This document shows, piece after piece, positions 47,066-56,499 of a DNA stretch of 64,000 bases. The notes beneath the pieces were generated by a model that did no database searches, was not told the origin of the DNA, and worked only from the letters and a program-made list of their open reading frames with translations. Source of the stretch: Vibrio metoecus. Lineage in GTDB: Bacteria; Pseudomonadota; Gammaproteobacteria; Enterobacterales; Vibrionaceae. The stretch covers positions 24,879 through 88,878 of the forward strand of contig NZ_JJMN01000031.1 of the NCBI RefSeq assembly GCF_000696385.1, read 5' to 3'. Within the stretch, counting starts at the first letter, position 1; each line of letters starts with the position of its first letter. Position numbers and translations under genes: made by a program.

Positions 47066-48043
47066 TTAAGCTCCTTTGCCAGTGAGGTTGACGGTTGGGT
47101 TAATCAGACCATACAAGAGGTCAACGATGGTGTTGGTCACCACGAAAATCAATCCCACGAAGATGACATACGCAGTGATAAGCGGGGTATCCACTCGGTT
47201 AATCGCCTCCAAAAACAGGAAGCCCGTACCCGGCCACTGGAAGACAGTTTCAGTCAAAATGGTGTACGCCACCATAGTACCGATTTGCACCCCACCCACC
47301 GTTAATACTGGCAGCATGGTGTTTTTCAACGCGTGTTGGTAATAGATTTTGTTGAGCGGTAAACCCTTAGCTTGCGCAAACTTGATGTATTCCGAGCTCA
47401 ACACTTCAAGCATTTCTGAACGCACAAGGCGGATGAACAGTGGCAGCATAATCGATGCTAAGGCGATGGAAGGTAACACTAGATGGCGCAAACCATCGAG
47501 CGTGAAAAAGCCCGATTCCCAGCCCAGTAAATTCAGCGTTTCACCACGGCCATAGGAAGGCAACCAACCCAGCTCAATCGAAAATACGTACATCAACATG
47601 ATCGCGGTTAAAAATACCGGAATCGAGATACCGATGCTGCTGCCCGCCATCACTATCTTGGTAAACAAGCTTTTGGGATGAATGGCAGAGTACACCCCTA
47701 GTGGGATCGAAAAAACGATGATGATCAGTGTTGCGCCCAACACCAATTCGAGTGTCGCCACCAACTTATCAAAAATGACTTCTAGCGCCGGACGCTTAAA
47801 GAAATAGGATGTGCCTAAATCTCCTTGCACCGCCGCAGTAACAAAACGTGAGTATTTAACAATGAAGGGATCATTGAGGCCCAATTCGTCACGCAGTGCC
47901 TGACGCTCTGCTTCCGAAACTGACTGCCCAACAAGCTCGCGCAGCGGATCACCCAGGTTGTCCTGAATGGCAAACGCTACCAAACTGATCACAAACATCA
48001 CTATCAGTGCCTGATACAGGCGCTTGACCAGAAACGAAAACAT
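47066..48043 (-). CDS. Peptide ABC transporter permease (OppB/DppB-like)
   Basis: This protein has 325 residues from the ATG at 48043, the start that gives the usual 'MFSFLVKRLYQALIVMFVIS' anchor of DppB/OppB permeases. It has six membrane helices and the EAA loop 'SEYIKFAQAKGLPLNKIYYQ'. It lies between the substrate-binding protein gene and the OppC-like gene. With them it would import di- or oligopeptides; the specific substrate is unknown. Confidence 0.9.
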   Translation of the reverse strand: MFSFLVKRLYQALIVMFVISLVAFAIQDNLGDPLRELVGQSVSEAERQALRDELGLNDPFIVKYSRFVTAAVQGDLGTSYFFKRPALEVIFDKLVATLELVLGATLIIIVFSIPLGVYSAIHPKSLFTKIVMAGSSIGISIPVFLTAIMLMYVFSIELGWLPSYGRGETLNLLGWESGFFTLDGLRHLVLPSIALASIMLPLFIRLVRSEMLEVLSSEYIKFAQAKGLPLNKIYYQHALKNTMLPVLTVGGVQIGTMVAYTILTETVFQWPGTGFLFLEAINRVDTPLITAYVIFVGLIFVVTNTIVDLLYGLINPTVNLTGKGA

Positions 48044-48108
48044 TCCTTGCCCCTTAACTTTCCATGTGAATCTGTGTGCGCGGTTAAGCGCCAAAACCTT
48101 TCAGCCTT

Positions 48109-48149
48109 AAAAAGGGTACTTTGCCCGACTGAAAGAAAACAAAGTACCC
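48109..48149 (-). terminator. Intercistronic hairpin with T-run between SBP and permease genes
   Basis: A perfect 10-bp inverted repeat (GGGTACTTTG / CAAAGTACCC) with a 16-base loop is followed on the minus strand by TTTTT. It would terminate many transcripts after the binding-protein gene and so keep permease levels low. Confidence 0.7.
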
Positions 48150-48160
48150 GAGATCGCACT

Positions 48161-48182
48161 CTGCGGGGTCAAGCCCCCGCAG
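48161..48182. other. GC-rich hairpin after the substrate-binding protein gene
   Basis: An 8-bp perfect stem (CTGCGGGG / CCCCGCAG) with a 6-base loop starts 19 bp after the stop codon. It has no T-run. Such structures, like REP elements of transporter operons, stabilise the upstream mRNA against 3' exonucleases. Confidence 0.6.
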
Positions 48183-48200
48183 AGCTGAGCGTAAAGAAAA

Positions 48201-49761
48201 TTACTCTTTCACCACCAAGTCGCCAAAGTATGGGAAGTCCATACCATTGATGATCGGTGCGATATCTAGCGTACTTTTCGCAGCCCAAGATGGGTCTTGG
48301 AAGTGAAGAGGCACAAACGCCGCTTCGTTATACAGAATCTCTTCCACTTTCTTCAGCATCACGCTGCGTTTTTCCAGATCGGTCTCTTCGTTCGATTGGT
48401 GGACTAACTTATCCACTTCTGCGTTAGAGTAGTAACCACAGTTGTATTGACCTTTACCCGTTTTCTCATCACGAGTCATGGTCAGGAACTCAGTGAAGTT
48501 CCCTGAATCCTCAGTATCAGGGTGCCAACCAATCATCAGCATATCCGCTGCACACTTATCAAACTCAGGCCAGTATTGCGCTTTTGGCATGGTTTTTAGG
48601 TCAACTTTAATACCAATTTTTGACAGCATTGCCGATGCGGCTTGTGCAATCTTCTCATCGTTCACGTAACGGTTGTTTGGCGCGATCATGGTGAGGGTGA
48701 AGCCCTTTTCATAACCTGCTTCTTTCATCAACTGTTTCGCTTTATTGAGATCAAAGCGTGGCTTGAGGCTTTCGTTGTAACCCGCATAGCCAACTGGGCT
48801 TTGCTGCGCTGCCGTTGTGGCGGCTACCTTTCATGACTTTTTCAACAATCCCTTCGTTGTTAATCGCGTAAACGATGGCTTGACGCACACGCACATCTTT
48901 CAGCGCTGGGTTGCTGTTTTGGTTTCATTTGGTAGGGTGGATAACGCGCGTGCCAGGCATAGTGAATAGATCCACGCCTTTCGCATCTTTAATACGTTGA
49001 TAATCGTTAGGAGCCACTGGTGCAATCATGTCAACACCGCCAGACAGAAGAGCCGCAACACGCGTTGCATCTTCTTTGATGACCGCCAGAGTTAGCTTGT
49101 CCACATTACCTTTCGAGGCTTTATCCCAATAGTTCGGGTTGCGTTGGAACTCCATCTTCACGCCTTGTTCACGTGCCGTCACAGTGAATGGGCCAGTGCC
49201 AGAAATGTGCTCCGAAGCGTAAGAGTTACCGTGTTTAACGATTTCCGCTTTATCTTTACCGTCAGCCGTCGTGCCGGTGTAGAATTTGCTGTCCATCGGG
49301 AAAATGTAGGTTGCTACGTTTTCAATCAGTGGATAGGTGCCCGCGGTTTTGATTTCAATCGTGTAATCATCCACCTTGGTCAGTGACACCAATGGCTCAA
49401 AGATGCCTTTAAAATCAGCCGATTCTTTCAAACGGTTAAACGTCCACACGACGTCATCTGCGGTGAAATCATTGCCTGAGTGGAATTTCACGCCTTTGCG
49501 CAAAGTGAAACGCATGGTTTCGTTATCCACACGCTGCCAAGATTCAGCCAGACGAGGTTCAAATTCCATTTTTTGTGTAAAGCGAATAAGTGGATCAAAG
49601 ACCATGTGCGACAGTTGCAGAGTACCACCTGACAGCTGCTCATGTGGGTCCATTGAGACCGGGTCAGCGTCATAAGCCACGGTAATATCCGCGGCCATCG
49701 CACCAAAACTCAAGCCAGCCGCTATCAAAGCCAACGCCAGTTTGTTTTTCATGGTTTTCAT
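48201..49761 (-). pseudogene. Peptide ABC transporter substrate-binding protein (DppA/OppA-like), frame disrupted
   Basis: The start at 49761 follows AAGGAG and gives a signal peptide (KNKLALALIAAGLSFGAMA). The SBP_bac_5 domain is recognisable from 'DADPVSMDPHEQLSGG', 'LAESWQRVDNETMRFTLRKG' and the later 'VRVRQAIVYAINNEGIVEKV'. A TGA at 48925-48927 interrupts 'GTRVIHPTK' inside an A-rich stretch. An extra base near 48827 shifts the frame before 'ATTAAQQSPVGYAGYNE'. The last 176 codons ('MMKEAGYEKGFTLTMIAPNN' on) are intact. As written the periplasmic peptide-binding protein would be truncated at about 279 residues. The extra bases are clustered, so sequencing error is likely. Confidence 0.8.
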
Positions 49762-49854
49762 TGCATAACTCCTTATGCGGGAATCCAGATCCCTAGTTTG
49801 TTGTATTTGCTTTTGTGACAATCGCCAACCAAACAGTTGGTCCATGGTTAACGG

Positions 49855-51570
49855 CTATGCTGCCGTAGTACTTTCGCGTAAGCCTGTAAACTCAGGCATT
49901 AAGGAAATCAACTTCTTACTGTATTCGTGCTGTGGATCCGTAAACAATTGCTCCGTCGGAGCCACTTCTAACAGTGTCCCCATCTGCATTACTCCGACGC
50001 GATCGCACATCTGGCGGATCACCGGTAAGTCATGGCTGATAAACAACATGGTTAAATTCAGCTCATCTTGCAGATCTTTGAGCAAATTCAGGATTTGCGC
50101 CTGCACCGACACATCCAGTGCCGAGGTAGGTTCATCACAAATCAGCAGACGTGGACGCGTCGCGAGCGCGCGCGCAATCGAGATCCGTTGACGCTGGCCA
50201 CCTGAAAATTCATGAGGATATTTCAAACCTGCCATCGTGCCTAAACCAACGTGCTCAAGCAGATCATTAACAATTTGTCGGGTTTCACTCTCGCTACGAG
50301 TCAGTTTATGAAAGCGGATCGGCTCGGCGATGATGTCGAAAATCTTCATCCGTGGATTCATCGAGGTATACGGATTTTGGAATACCATCTGCATTTGGCG
50401 ACGCATTGGGCGGCGCTCGTGCTCGGATTTCAGCGCGGTTAAATCAATGCCTTCAAAAGTCACACGCCCATCATTGGGTTGATACAAACCAGCGATTACG
50501 CGCGCAATGGTCGATTTCCCTGAACCAGACTCGCCCACCAAACCAAAGGTTTCCCCTTCGTGTACTTCAAAGCTGACGTTATTCGAAGCTTGTACATACT
50601 CACGGCGGCTTTCAAACAGGGAATCTTTGGTCACAAAGCGCAGATTCACATTTTCTACTTTCAGCAATGAACCACTGTATTTACGGTGGTCTTGGCTTTG
50701 CCCTAACCAATGATTCTTAACATCAAACGGCTTGAGCTCTTTCGCTTCTTCGATATAACTCACCAAAGGGAAACGGTCGAGTTTGCGATCTGATCGCGGA
50801 ACCGCCGAAATCAAGCTGCGGGTATAAGAATGCTCGGGGGTACCTAGCACTTTCGCCGTTGGTCCAAACTCCACCAAATCACCGCGGTACATCACCGCGA
50901 CACGGTCAGTCACGTTAGAGACCACGCCCATATCGTGAGTGACCAACATACAGCCGACGTTATTCTTCTTACATAACTCACGGATCAGACTCAAGATTTG
51001 GTCTTGAATCGACACATCGAGTGCCGTGGTGGGTTCATCGGCAATGATCAAATCAGGCTCACCGGCCAACGCGATCGCAATCACCACACGTTGGCGCATA
51101 CCACCTGAAAATTGGTGAGGGTATTGCTTAAGACGGTTTTCTGGTTGTGGAATGCCCACTTGCTTCATGAGTGACAAAGCACGTTGATACGCCTCCTGAG
51201 CACTCACCTGCATGTTGGCATGAATCGTTTCCGTTAATTGATGTTCAACGGTAAACAACGGGTTCAGTGATGTCATCGGATCTTGGAAAATAAAACCGAT
51301 TTTACTGCCACGCACTGCACGCATCGCTTGCGGCGAAAGACCCGATATTTTCTTACCGTTTAAATAGACCTCGCCACCAGCAATGGTTCCGGGAGGGCTT
51401 AATAAATCGATAACCGCGTTGCCGACGGTAGATTTTCCTGCCCCCGATTCACCCACCACACCAACAATTTCACCGCGTTGGATATCTAAAGTGAGTGATT
51501 TCACCGCCGCGTGCACACCGTGACGGGAAGGGTATTCAATTCTAAGATTTTTGACTTCTAAAAGTGACAT
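49855..51570 (-). CDS. Fused double ATPase of peptide ABC transporter (DppD-DppF-like)
   Basis: This 571-residue protein has two complete ABC ATPase domains. The first (about 1-265) has Walker A 'GESGAGKST', signature '[12 protein letters not shown]' and 'DEPTTALD'. The second (about 305-565) has 'GESGSGKST', '[12 protein letters not shown]' and 'DEPTSALD'. Each half ends in the C-terminal oligopeptide-transporter extension ('[13 protein letters not shown]', '[13 protein letters not shown]'). Most peptide transporters have two separate ATPase genes; the fusion fits YejF/GsiA-type systems. It is the first gene of the operon, 93 bp before the binding-protein gene. A promoter candidate lies in the A+T-rich region upstream. 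Confidence 0.9.
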   Translation of the reverse strand: MSLLEVKNLRIEYPSRHGVHAAVKSLTLDIQRGEIVGVVGESGAGKSTVGNAVIDLLSPPGTIAGGEVYLNGKKISGLSPQAMRAVRGSKIGFIFQDPMTSLNPLFTVEHQLTETIHANMQVSAQEAYQRALSLMKQVGIPQPENRLKQYPHQFSGGMRQRVVIAIALAGEPDLIIADEPTTALDVSIQDQILSLIRELCKKNNVGCMLVTHDMGVVSNVTDRVAVMYRGDLVEFGPTAKVLGTPEHSYTRSLISAVPRSDRKLDRFPLVSYIEEAKELKPFDVKNHWLGQSQDHRKYSGSLLKVENVNLRFVTKDSLFESRREYVQASNNVSFEVHEGETFGLVGESGSGKSTIARVIAGLYQPNDGRVTFEGIDLTALKSEHERRPMRRQMQMVFQNPYTSMNPRMKIFDIIAEPIRFHKLTRSESETRQIVNDLLEHVGLGTMAGLKYPHEFSGGQRQRISIARALATRPRLLICDEPTSALDVSVQAQILNLLKDLQDELNLTMLFISHDLPVIRQMCDRVGVMQMGTLLEVAPTEQLFTDPQHEYSKKLISLMPEFTGLRESTTAA

Positions 51571-52325
51571 TCCATCAGACCTCTACAGCTGAGGCAGTAC
51601 TCTGCCCTGTCTGAAGCACATCAGCGAAAAAAGGCGAGACTGATGTACATTTTGCATCCATTCAAATCAGAACAATATTCTGACAATTTATAAGCTTCTC
51701 AATTTGGCAAATCTTTCACACAAAAGCAACAAAGAGAGGATAAAAAATCGTCCTTAAGCAGAAACAATTTCCACAAAACACTGAATATGCAAAATAATCG
51801 CATATATTATTGGTCTTACCATTTTTAATTTATTGAAAAATTCTCGATACACCTAGTATTTGTTGCTGTTAATTACCCAATTCATAACAGGAGATAAAAC
51901 AACCAATGAATAATTTATCCCACACTTTAAAATGCCAATTTAACAAAAAACAAACAACCATGAACTAAACCATTAAGTCAAACCCATCAAACATCTCATT
52001 AAAGAGCCAATATCTAGTCATAAAGCCCAAACAAAAGCCCCAAAAACCAACGTAAAAACTATAAAAGCGTCACAAGACCATATACAGAACTAGACCAAAG
52101 GCAGGATAAAATCCAATCCATCAACCAGTTCTATCGATGAATTGTCGGCAATATCGCAACTTATTAGTGATAAATAAGACCAAATATCCACACCGGATGT
52201 ATAAACAGAAATCGATATAAAAAAGTAAACTATTCATGGCAGATATAAAATGGCCAGTGGAGTTATAAGCGTTGTACTTCAGAGAAGGAGGGAACAAAGG
52301 GGAGAAATAATAAAGAGGCAGAAAT
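51571..52325. other. A+T-rich intergenic region without a supported gene
   Basis: About 755 bp, mostly A+T-rich. It must hold the promoter of the peptide operon; TTGAGA-17 bp-AATATT on the minus strand near 51673-51701 is a weak candidate. A 7-bp inverted repeat (ACATCAG ... CTGATGT, about 51617-51645) would form a leader hairpin in that transcript. No open frame looks like a real gene: one frame from the tRNA-Pro into this area is a shadow, and a 20-codon ATG frame at about 51905 has a poorly spaced GGAG. I see no repeat array, terminator series or mobile-element end. Confidence 0.6.
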
Positions 52326-52352
52326 GCAAAAAGCCTCAGCAAACGCTGAGGC
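52326..52352 (-). terminator. Terminator of the tRNA operon
   Basis: On the minus strand GCCTCAGC / GCTGAGGC (8-bp perfect stem, GTTT loop) is followed by TTTTTGC, 9 bp after the 3' end of the last tRNA-Pro. Confidence 0.9.
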
Positions 52353-52361
52353 TTTGAAGAG

Positions 52362-52440
<79 letters not shown>

Positions 52441-52505
52441 ACTTTTGTTTTGCTTTAAGAAGACTTTCTTAAGACAGGAGATAGTTTGACTATCACCTAA
52501 ATAAA

Positions 52506-52581
52506 TGGGGTGGCTAATGGGACTTGAACCCACGACAACCGGAATCACAATCCGGGGCTCTACCAACTGAGCTATAGCCAC
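52506..52581 (-). tRNA. tRNA-His (GUG)
   Basis: A full cloverleaf with anticodon GTG in loop ATTGTGA. The acceptor GTGGCTA pairs with TAGCCAC, the discriminator is C73, CCA is encoded, and a G precedes the first base as needed for the G-1 of tRNA-His. It differs from the second copy by one base in the T loop (TTCAAGT versus TTCGAGT). Confidence 0.95.
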
Positions 52582-52652
52582 CACTGAAGCTTGCAATAAC
52601 CGCTTGTCTGCCGTTATTTCAGACCACGCTAATCGCCTAGTCTTTCAATAAG

Positions 52653-52729
<77 letters not shown>

Positions 52730-52790
52730 ACTTTGTTTTGCTTAAGAAGCTTTCTTAAGACAGGAGATAGTTGACTATCACCTAAATAAA

Positions 52791-52866
52791 TGGGGTGGCT
52801 AATGGGACTCGAACCCACGACAACCGGAATCACAATCCGGGGCTCTACCAACTGAGCTATAGCCAC
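52791..52866 (-). tRNA. tRNA-His (GUG), second copy
   Basis: Same structure as the copy at 52506-52581: anticodon GTG, acceptor GTGGCTA, C73, encoded CCA. The two His-Pro units are tandem duplicates with a 285-bp period. Confidence 0.96.
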
Positions 52867-52901
52867 CACTGAAATTCTTTACCGATATTCCCCGGGCGAA
52901 A

Positions 52902-52978
<77 letters not shown>

Positions 52979-52999
52979 ATGCCCTATCGGCGGAGTGGA

Positions 53000-53028
53000 A
53001 TAATACGTATATCACATTAGGGCGTCTA
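53000..53028 (-). promoter_or_regulatory. Promoter of the tRNA operon
   Basis: On the minus strand TAGACG (-35) is separated by 17 bp from TATTAT (-10). A start near 52993 would precede tRNA-Arg by about 15 nt. The discriminator is C-rich (CCACTCCGCCG), as expected of stringently controlled tRNA promoters. Confidence 0.6.
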
Positions 53029-53265
53029 GTGTTTTTTTACTTTTTTACTGTTTGGCGCCTTTTTCATCAGATGCTTGCTACTATTCCCTTATAAAGGTTG
53101 TGACTCACCGCCGGAAGATCGCAACTTGTTGTTTATTGCAACAACTTCTCAGGATATAATCACCCAAAATTTACATTGATTTAACAGCAATTACCGTCTG
53201 TTAAATTGAAACACTCTAAAAATAATAGGTAAGCAGCACTTACCTTCGGAATGTAAAGTGAGTTA

Positions 53266-53673
53266 ATGGATATGTCTCGATCACTCTTAAGCGTACTGTT
53301 CGCTGCTCTAACATTTTCAACAGCAGCGTTTGCCACTACCGATGCCGAAAAAAATGCAATTGCCGAACGCATCAAACCCGTGGGTAATGTCTATCTTGCT
53401 GGCAGTGAGCCCGTTAAAGCAGAACCAACCGGACCACGTGAAGGCTCTCAAGTTTATGGGACTTTCTGTATTGCTTGTCACGCCTCAGGGGTGAGCGGTG
53501 CACCGAAAATTGGTAACGCGGCCGAATGGGGACCACGTATCGCCCAAGGTAAAGATGTGTTGAAAAATCATGCACTAAACGGCTTCAATGCCATGCCCCC
53601 AAAAGGCACGTGTATGGATTGTTCAGAGGATGAGATTGTGGCGGCGATTGAGCATATGACCGCTGGCCTATAA
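53266..53673 (+). CDS. Cytochrome c5-like monoheme protein
   Basis: This 135-residue protein has a signal peptide ('LLSVLFAALTFSTAAFA', cleaved near residue 23). Heme attachment is Cys68-Ile-Ala-Cys71-His72. The distal Met ligand is probably Met110 in 'FNAMPPKGTCMDCS', where Cys116 and Cys119 form the disulfide typical of c5. It carries electrons in the periplasm. ATG 53266 and ATG 53272 are both possible starts. A bidirectional terminator separates it from rep. Confidence 0.92.
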   Translation: MDMSRSLLSVLFAALTFSTAAFATTDAEKNAIAERIKPVGNVYLAGSEPVKAEPTGPREGSQVYGTFCIACHASGVSGAPKIGNAAEWGPRIAQGKDVLKNHALNGFNAMPPKGTCMDCSEDEIVAAIEHMTAGL

Positions 53674-53688
53674 GTGCGTATCGATCAT

Positions 53689-53719
53689 AAAAAGGGCTTG
53701 TTGTAACAAGCCCTTTTTT
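53689..53719. terminator. Bidirectional terminator between cytochrome c5 and rep
   Basis: A 10-bp stem (AGGGCTTGTT / AACAAGCCCT) with a very short loop is flanked by AAAAA on the left and TTTTTT on the right, ending 5 bp before the rep stop. Confidence 0.9.
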
Positions 53720-53723
53720 GTTT

Positions 53724-55739
53724 TTACTTCTTAAACATCGCTCTTAAGTTAGCGATATGCGCTTGTCCCTTGGCCATGCGCTCTTCTTGTGTGACGGGCT
53801 TTTTCTTCACTTCCCACTCAATGTCATCTTGCGGTAGTTCATCCAAAAATCGGCTTTGTGAAGGCTTAAGCAGCTCACCAAATTGACGACGCTCTTTACA
53901 CACCATAAATGTCAACTCGCGTTGCGCTCGAGTAATGCCGACATACATTAAGCGGCGCTCTTCCTCTACATTCTCTTCATCAATACTGGTTTGGTGCGGC
54001 AAAATGCCCTCTTCTGCCCCGATCAGATAGACATACGGAAACTCTAAGCCTTTTGAGGCGTGCAGTGTCATCAGTTGTACCGCATCACTGTCATCGTTCT
54101 CTTCACCACGCTCCATCATGTCGCGCAGAGTTAAACGCTGTACCACTTCTTTCAGAGTTTTCTCTTCTTGATCGGGGTTATCTCCCTCTAAATCGGCCAC
54201 GATCCATGAATAGAGATCGGAGACGTTTTTCATACGCATTTCAGCCGCTTTCGGGCTAGCCGATGTCTCGTATAACCAATCTTCATACCGAATATCACGC
54301 ACTAATGCGCGTACAGCTTCTACACTATTGCCTCGTTCGGCATTATCAGCGATCGCGACCAACCACTCGGTAAATCGACGCAAGTTATCTAGCCCTCGCC
54401 CCGCCAAATGTTGCTCTAAGCCAAGCTCAAAACTCGCGGCAAATAGGCTTTTGCCCCGCATGTTGGCGTAACTGCCTAACTTTTCGAGCGTGGCTGGGCC
54501 GATTTCACGCTTCGGCGTATTCACAATGCGCAGAAATGCGTTGTCATCATCTGGGTTAACGAGCACTCGCAAGTAAGCCATGATGTCTTTGATTTCCGCG
54601 CGGGCAAAAAACGAGGTACCGCCAGAGAGTTTGTACGGCACACGGTTTTGAGTCAGCGACTTTTCAATCAGGCGGGATTGATGATTACCGCGATAAAGAA
54701 TGGCGTAGTCACGATATTCGGTTCGATTAAGAAACTTATGCGCAATGATCTCGGCAGTAACTCGCTCTGCTTCATGATCTTCATTATTCGCGAGAATGAC
54801 TTTGAGCTTTTCCCCTTCCGCTAACTCAGAAAAGAGCGCTTTTTGGTAAACGTGGGGGTTATTGGCTATCAAGATGTTGGCAGCACGTAAGATACGACTT
54901 GTAGAGCGGTAGTTTTGCTCCAATTTAATCAGCTTTAAACTCGGAAAGTCTTCGCCCAGTAGCACTAAGTTTTGTGGCTTTGCACCACGCCACGAGTAGA
55001 TGGATTGATCGTCGTCCCCTACCACCGTCAAACGGCCACGCTCACCGACCAGAAGTTTCACCAGCTCATACTGGCTGGTGTTGGTATCTTGATACTCATC
55101 CACCAGCAGATAGCGAATTCGGTTTTGCCAACGCTGGCGAACTTCTTCATTGCTGCGTAACAGTAAGACCGGTAGCAAGATCAAATCATCGAAATCGAGT
55201 GCGTTGTAGGACTGCATCTGTTTTTGGTAAAGCTCAAAACAGTGAGCGAACAGTTGTTGCTGCTCACCTTTTGCCATGGCTTTGGCTTGTGGTGGGGTCA
55301 GCATGTCATTTTTCCAGTTGGAAATGGTGCTCAGCAGCAAACGCAGTAAATCTTTATCACCATCCAGCTGCTTTTCGGTCAGTTCTTTCAATAACGCCAA
55401 CTGGTCTTGGTCATCAAACAACGAGAAACCTGCTTTAAGGCCAAGTGCTTTGAACTCTCGACGAATAATATTCAAACCAAGGGTATGGAAAGTGGACACC
55501 ATTAGCCCACGAGATTCGGCTTTACCTAAGCTCTGCGCGACTCGCTCTTTCATTTCACGTGCGGCTTTATTGGTAAAAGTCACCGCAGCGATGTTGCGTG
55601 CTTTATAGCCGCATTGTTGGACCAAATAGGCAATTTTATTGGTGATCACACGCGTTTTACCCGAGCCTGCTCCCGCCAATACTAAACAGGGTCCAGAGAC
55701 GTATTTGACGGCTTCATCTTGTCTTGGGTTCAGCTTCAT
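53724..55739 (-). CDS. rep: ATP-dependent DNA helicase Rep
   Basis: This 671-residue superfamily 1A helicase starts '[20 protein letters not shown]'. Walker A is '[19 protein letters not shown]', motif II '[18 protein letters not shown]', motif III '[13 protein letters not shown]' and motif VI '[10 protein letters not shown]'. It is shorter than UvrD, lacks the Tudor-like tail, and has the Rep-typical N-terminus. It removes proteins ahead of the replication fork and restarts stalled forks. It is monocistronic. Confidence 0.96.
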   Translation of the reverse strand: MKLNPRQDEAVKYVSGPCLVLAGAGSGKTRVITNKIAYLVQQCGYKARNIAAVTFTNKAAREMKERVAQSLGKAESRGLMVSTFHTLGLNIIRREFKALGLKAGFSLFDDQDQLALLKELTEKQLDGDKDLLRLLLSTISNWKNDMLTPPQAKAMAKGEQQQLFAHCFELYQKQMQSYNALDFDDLILLPVLLLRSNEEVRQRWQNRIRYLLVDEYQDTNTSQYELVKLLVGERGRLTVVGDDDQSIYSWRGAKPQNLVLLGEDFPSLKLIKLEQNYRSTSRILRAANILIANNPHVYQKALFSELAEGEKLKVILANNEDHEAERVTAEIIAHKFLNRTEYRDYAILYRGNHQSRLIEKSLTQNRVPYKLSGGTSFFARAEIKDIMAYLRVLVNPDDDNAFLRIVNTPKREIGPATLEKLGSYANMRGKSLFAASFELGLEQHLAGRGLDNLRRFTEWLVAIADNAERGNSVEAVRALVRDIRYEDWLYETSASPKAAEMRMKNVSDLYSWIVADLEGDNPDQEEKTLKEVVQRLTLRDMMERGEENDDSDAVQLMTLHASKGLEFPYVYLIGAEEGILPHQTSIDEENVEEERRLMYVGITRAQRELTFMVCKERRQFGELLKPSQSRFLDELPQDDIEWEVKKKPVTQEERMAKGQAHIANLRAMFKK

Positions 55740-55839
55740 GGTGCTCTCAATCCTCTCAATCTAGCCGCCAATAATAATCTGCTAGTCTTGGATTACCAAC
55801 AAAGAAACTTTCTTTACAAAATTTTACTGCACAGATGTA

Positions 55840-55885
55840 TTGCAAAACAGGGGGGATTAGCCGCTATAATGAACAAACGTTCATT
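55840..55885 (+). promoter_or_regulatory. vexR promoter with overlapping palindromic operator
   Basis: A perfect TATAAT (55865-55870), with a TTGCAA-like -35 at 55840 (19-bp spacer), overlaps a perfect 7-bp inverted repeat AATGAAC-AAAC-GTTCATT (55868-55885). The palindrome lies 14 bp before the vexR ATG. A TetR-type repressor bound there would block polymerase, giving negative autoregulation of vexRAB. Confidence 0.7.
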
Positions 55886-55899
55886 TTCAGAGAAATGTG

Positions 55900-56481
55900 A
55901 TGTCAGAATTGGTGCTCTGCGATAAACAGATCCAGATCTTAATCGCTGCAGAAAAACTGATTGCAGAACAGGGCTTTCATGGGCTTTCTATGCATAAGGT
56001 GGCCAAAGCAGCGAATATGGCGACGGGAACGATTTATCGTTACTTCCGCGATAAAGATCATTTATTGATTGAAGTGCGTTTGCATGTCAGTCAAAGGATC
56101 GCTGAAGCAGTACAAGCCAATCTCAAAGATGACATGTCTTTGCAAGAACGTTTCCGTACTATGTGGCTTAATATTTGGACGTTGGCTGGCTCTTGTCGTG
56201 ACATTATCAGTAATCGAGTGCAGTATGAGTCTTTACCAACAACAACTTGTTGCAACGTAAGGGAACTAGAGCAGAAAATGTTTGCCAAAGTCGAATTATT
56301 GTTCGACCAAGGAAAACAACAAGGACTTTTCAAACCTCTCGATAACCAGCTTCTTTCTGCGTTGAGTTTTGAAACTACAGTCATGCTTGCTCGTAAATAC
56401 GCTTTAGGTTTTTATCAACTGGATGATTCAACTCTCGATGCAATGATTCAAGCCAGTTGGGATGCTATTACTCAACACTAA
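55900..56481 (+). CDS. vexR: TetR-family regulator of the VexAB efflux pump
   Basis: This 193-residue protein has an N-terminal TetR helix-turn-helix ('LSMHKVAKAANMATGTIYRYF', split at Y) at about residues 27-47 and a helical C-terminal ligand domain. I chose the ATG at 55900 rather than the GTG just before it. It lies 18 bp upstream of the membrane fusion protein gene and is co-directional. In V. cholerae the gene at this place (recalled as VC0166) is VexR, which controls vexAB in response to pump substrates. The palindrome at 55868-55885 is its likely operator. Confidence 0.85.
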   Translation: MSELVLCDKQIQILIAAEKLIAEQGFHGLSMHKVAKAANMATGTIYRYFRDKDHLLIEVRLHVSQRIAEAVQANLKDDMSLQERFRTMWLNIWTLAGSCRDIISNRVQYESLPTTTCCNVRELEQKMFAKVELLFDQGKQQGLFKPLDNQLLSALSFETTVMLARKYALGFYQLDDSTLDAMIQASWDAITQH

Positions 56482-56499
56482 TTTGGAGTTCGCACCAGA

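Noticed and set aside
51905..51967. Possible 20-codon leader peptide (start MNNLSHTLKCQF)
   Set aside because: The GGAG is about 12 bases from the ATG, no hairpin follows, and no downstream plus-strand gene exists.
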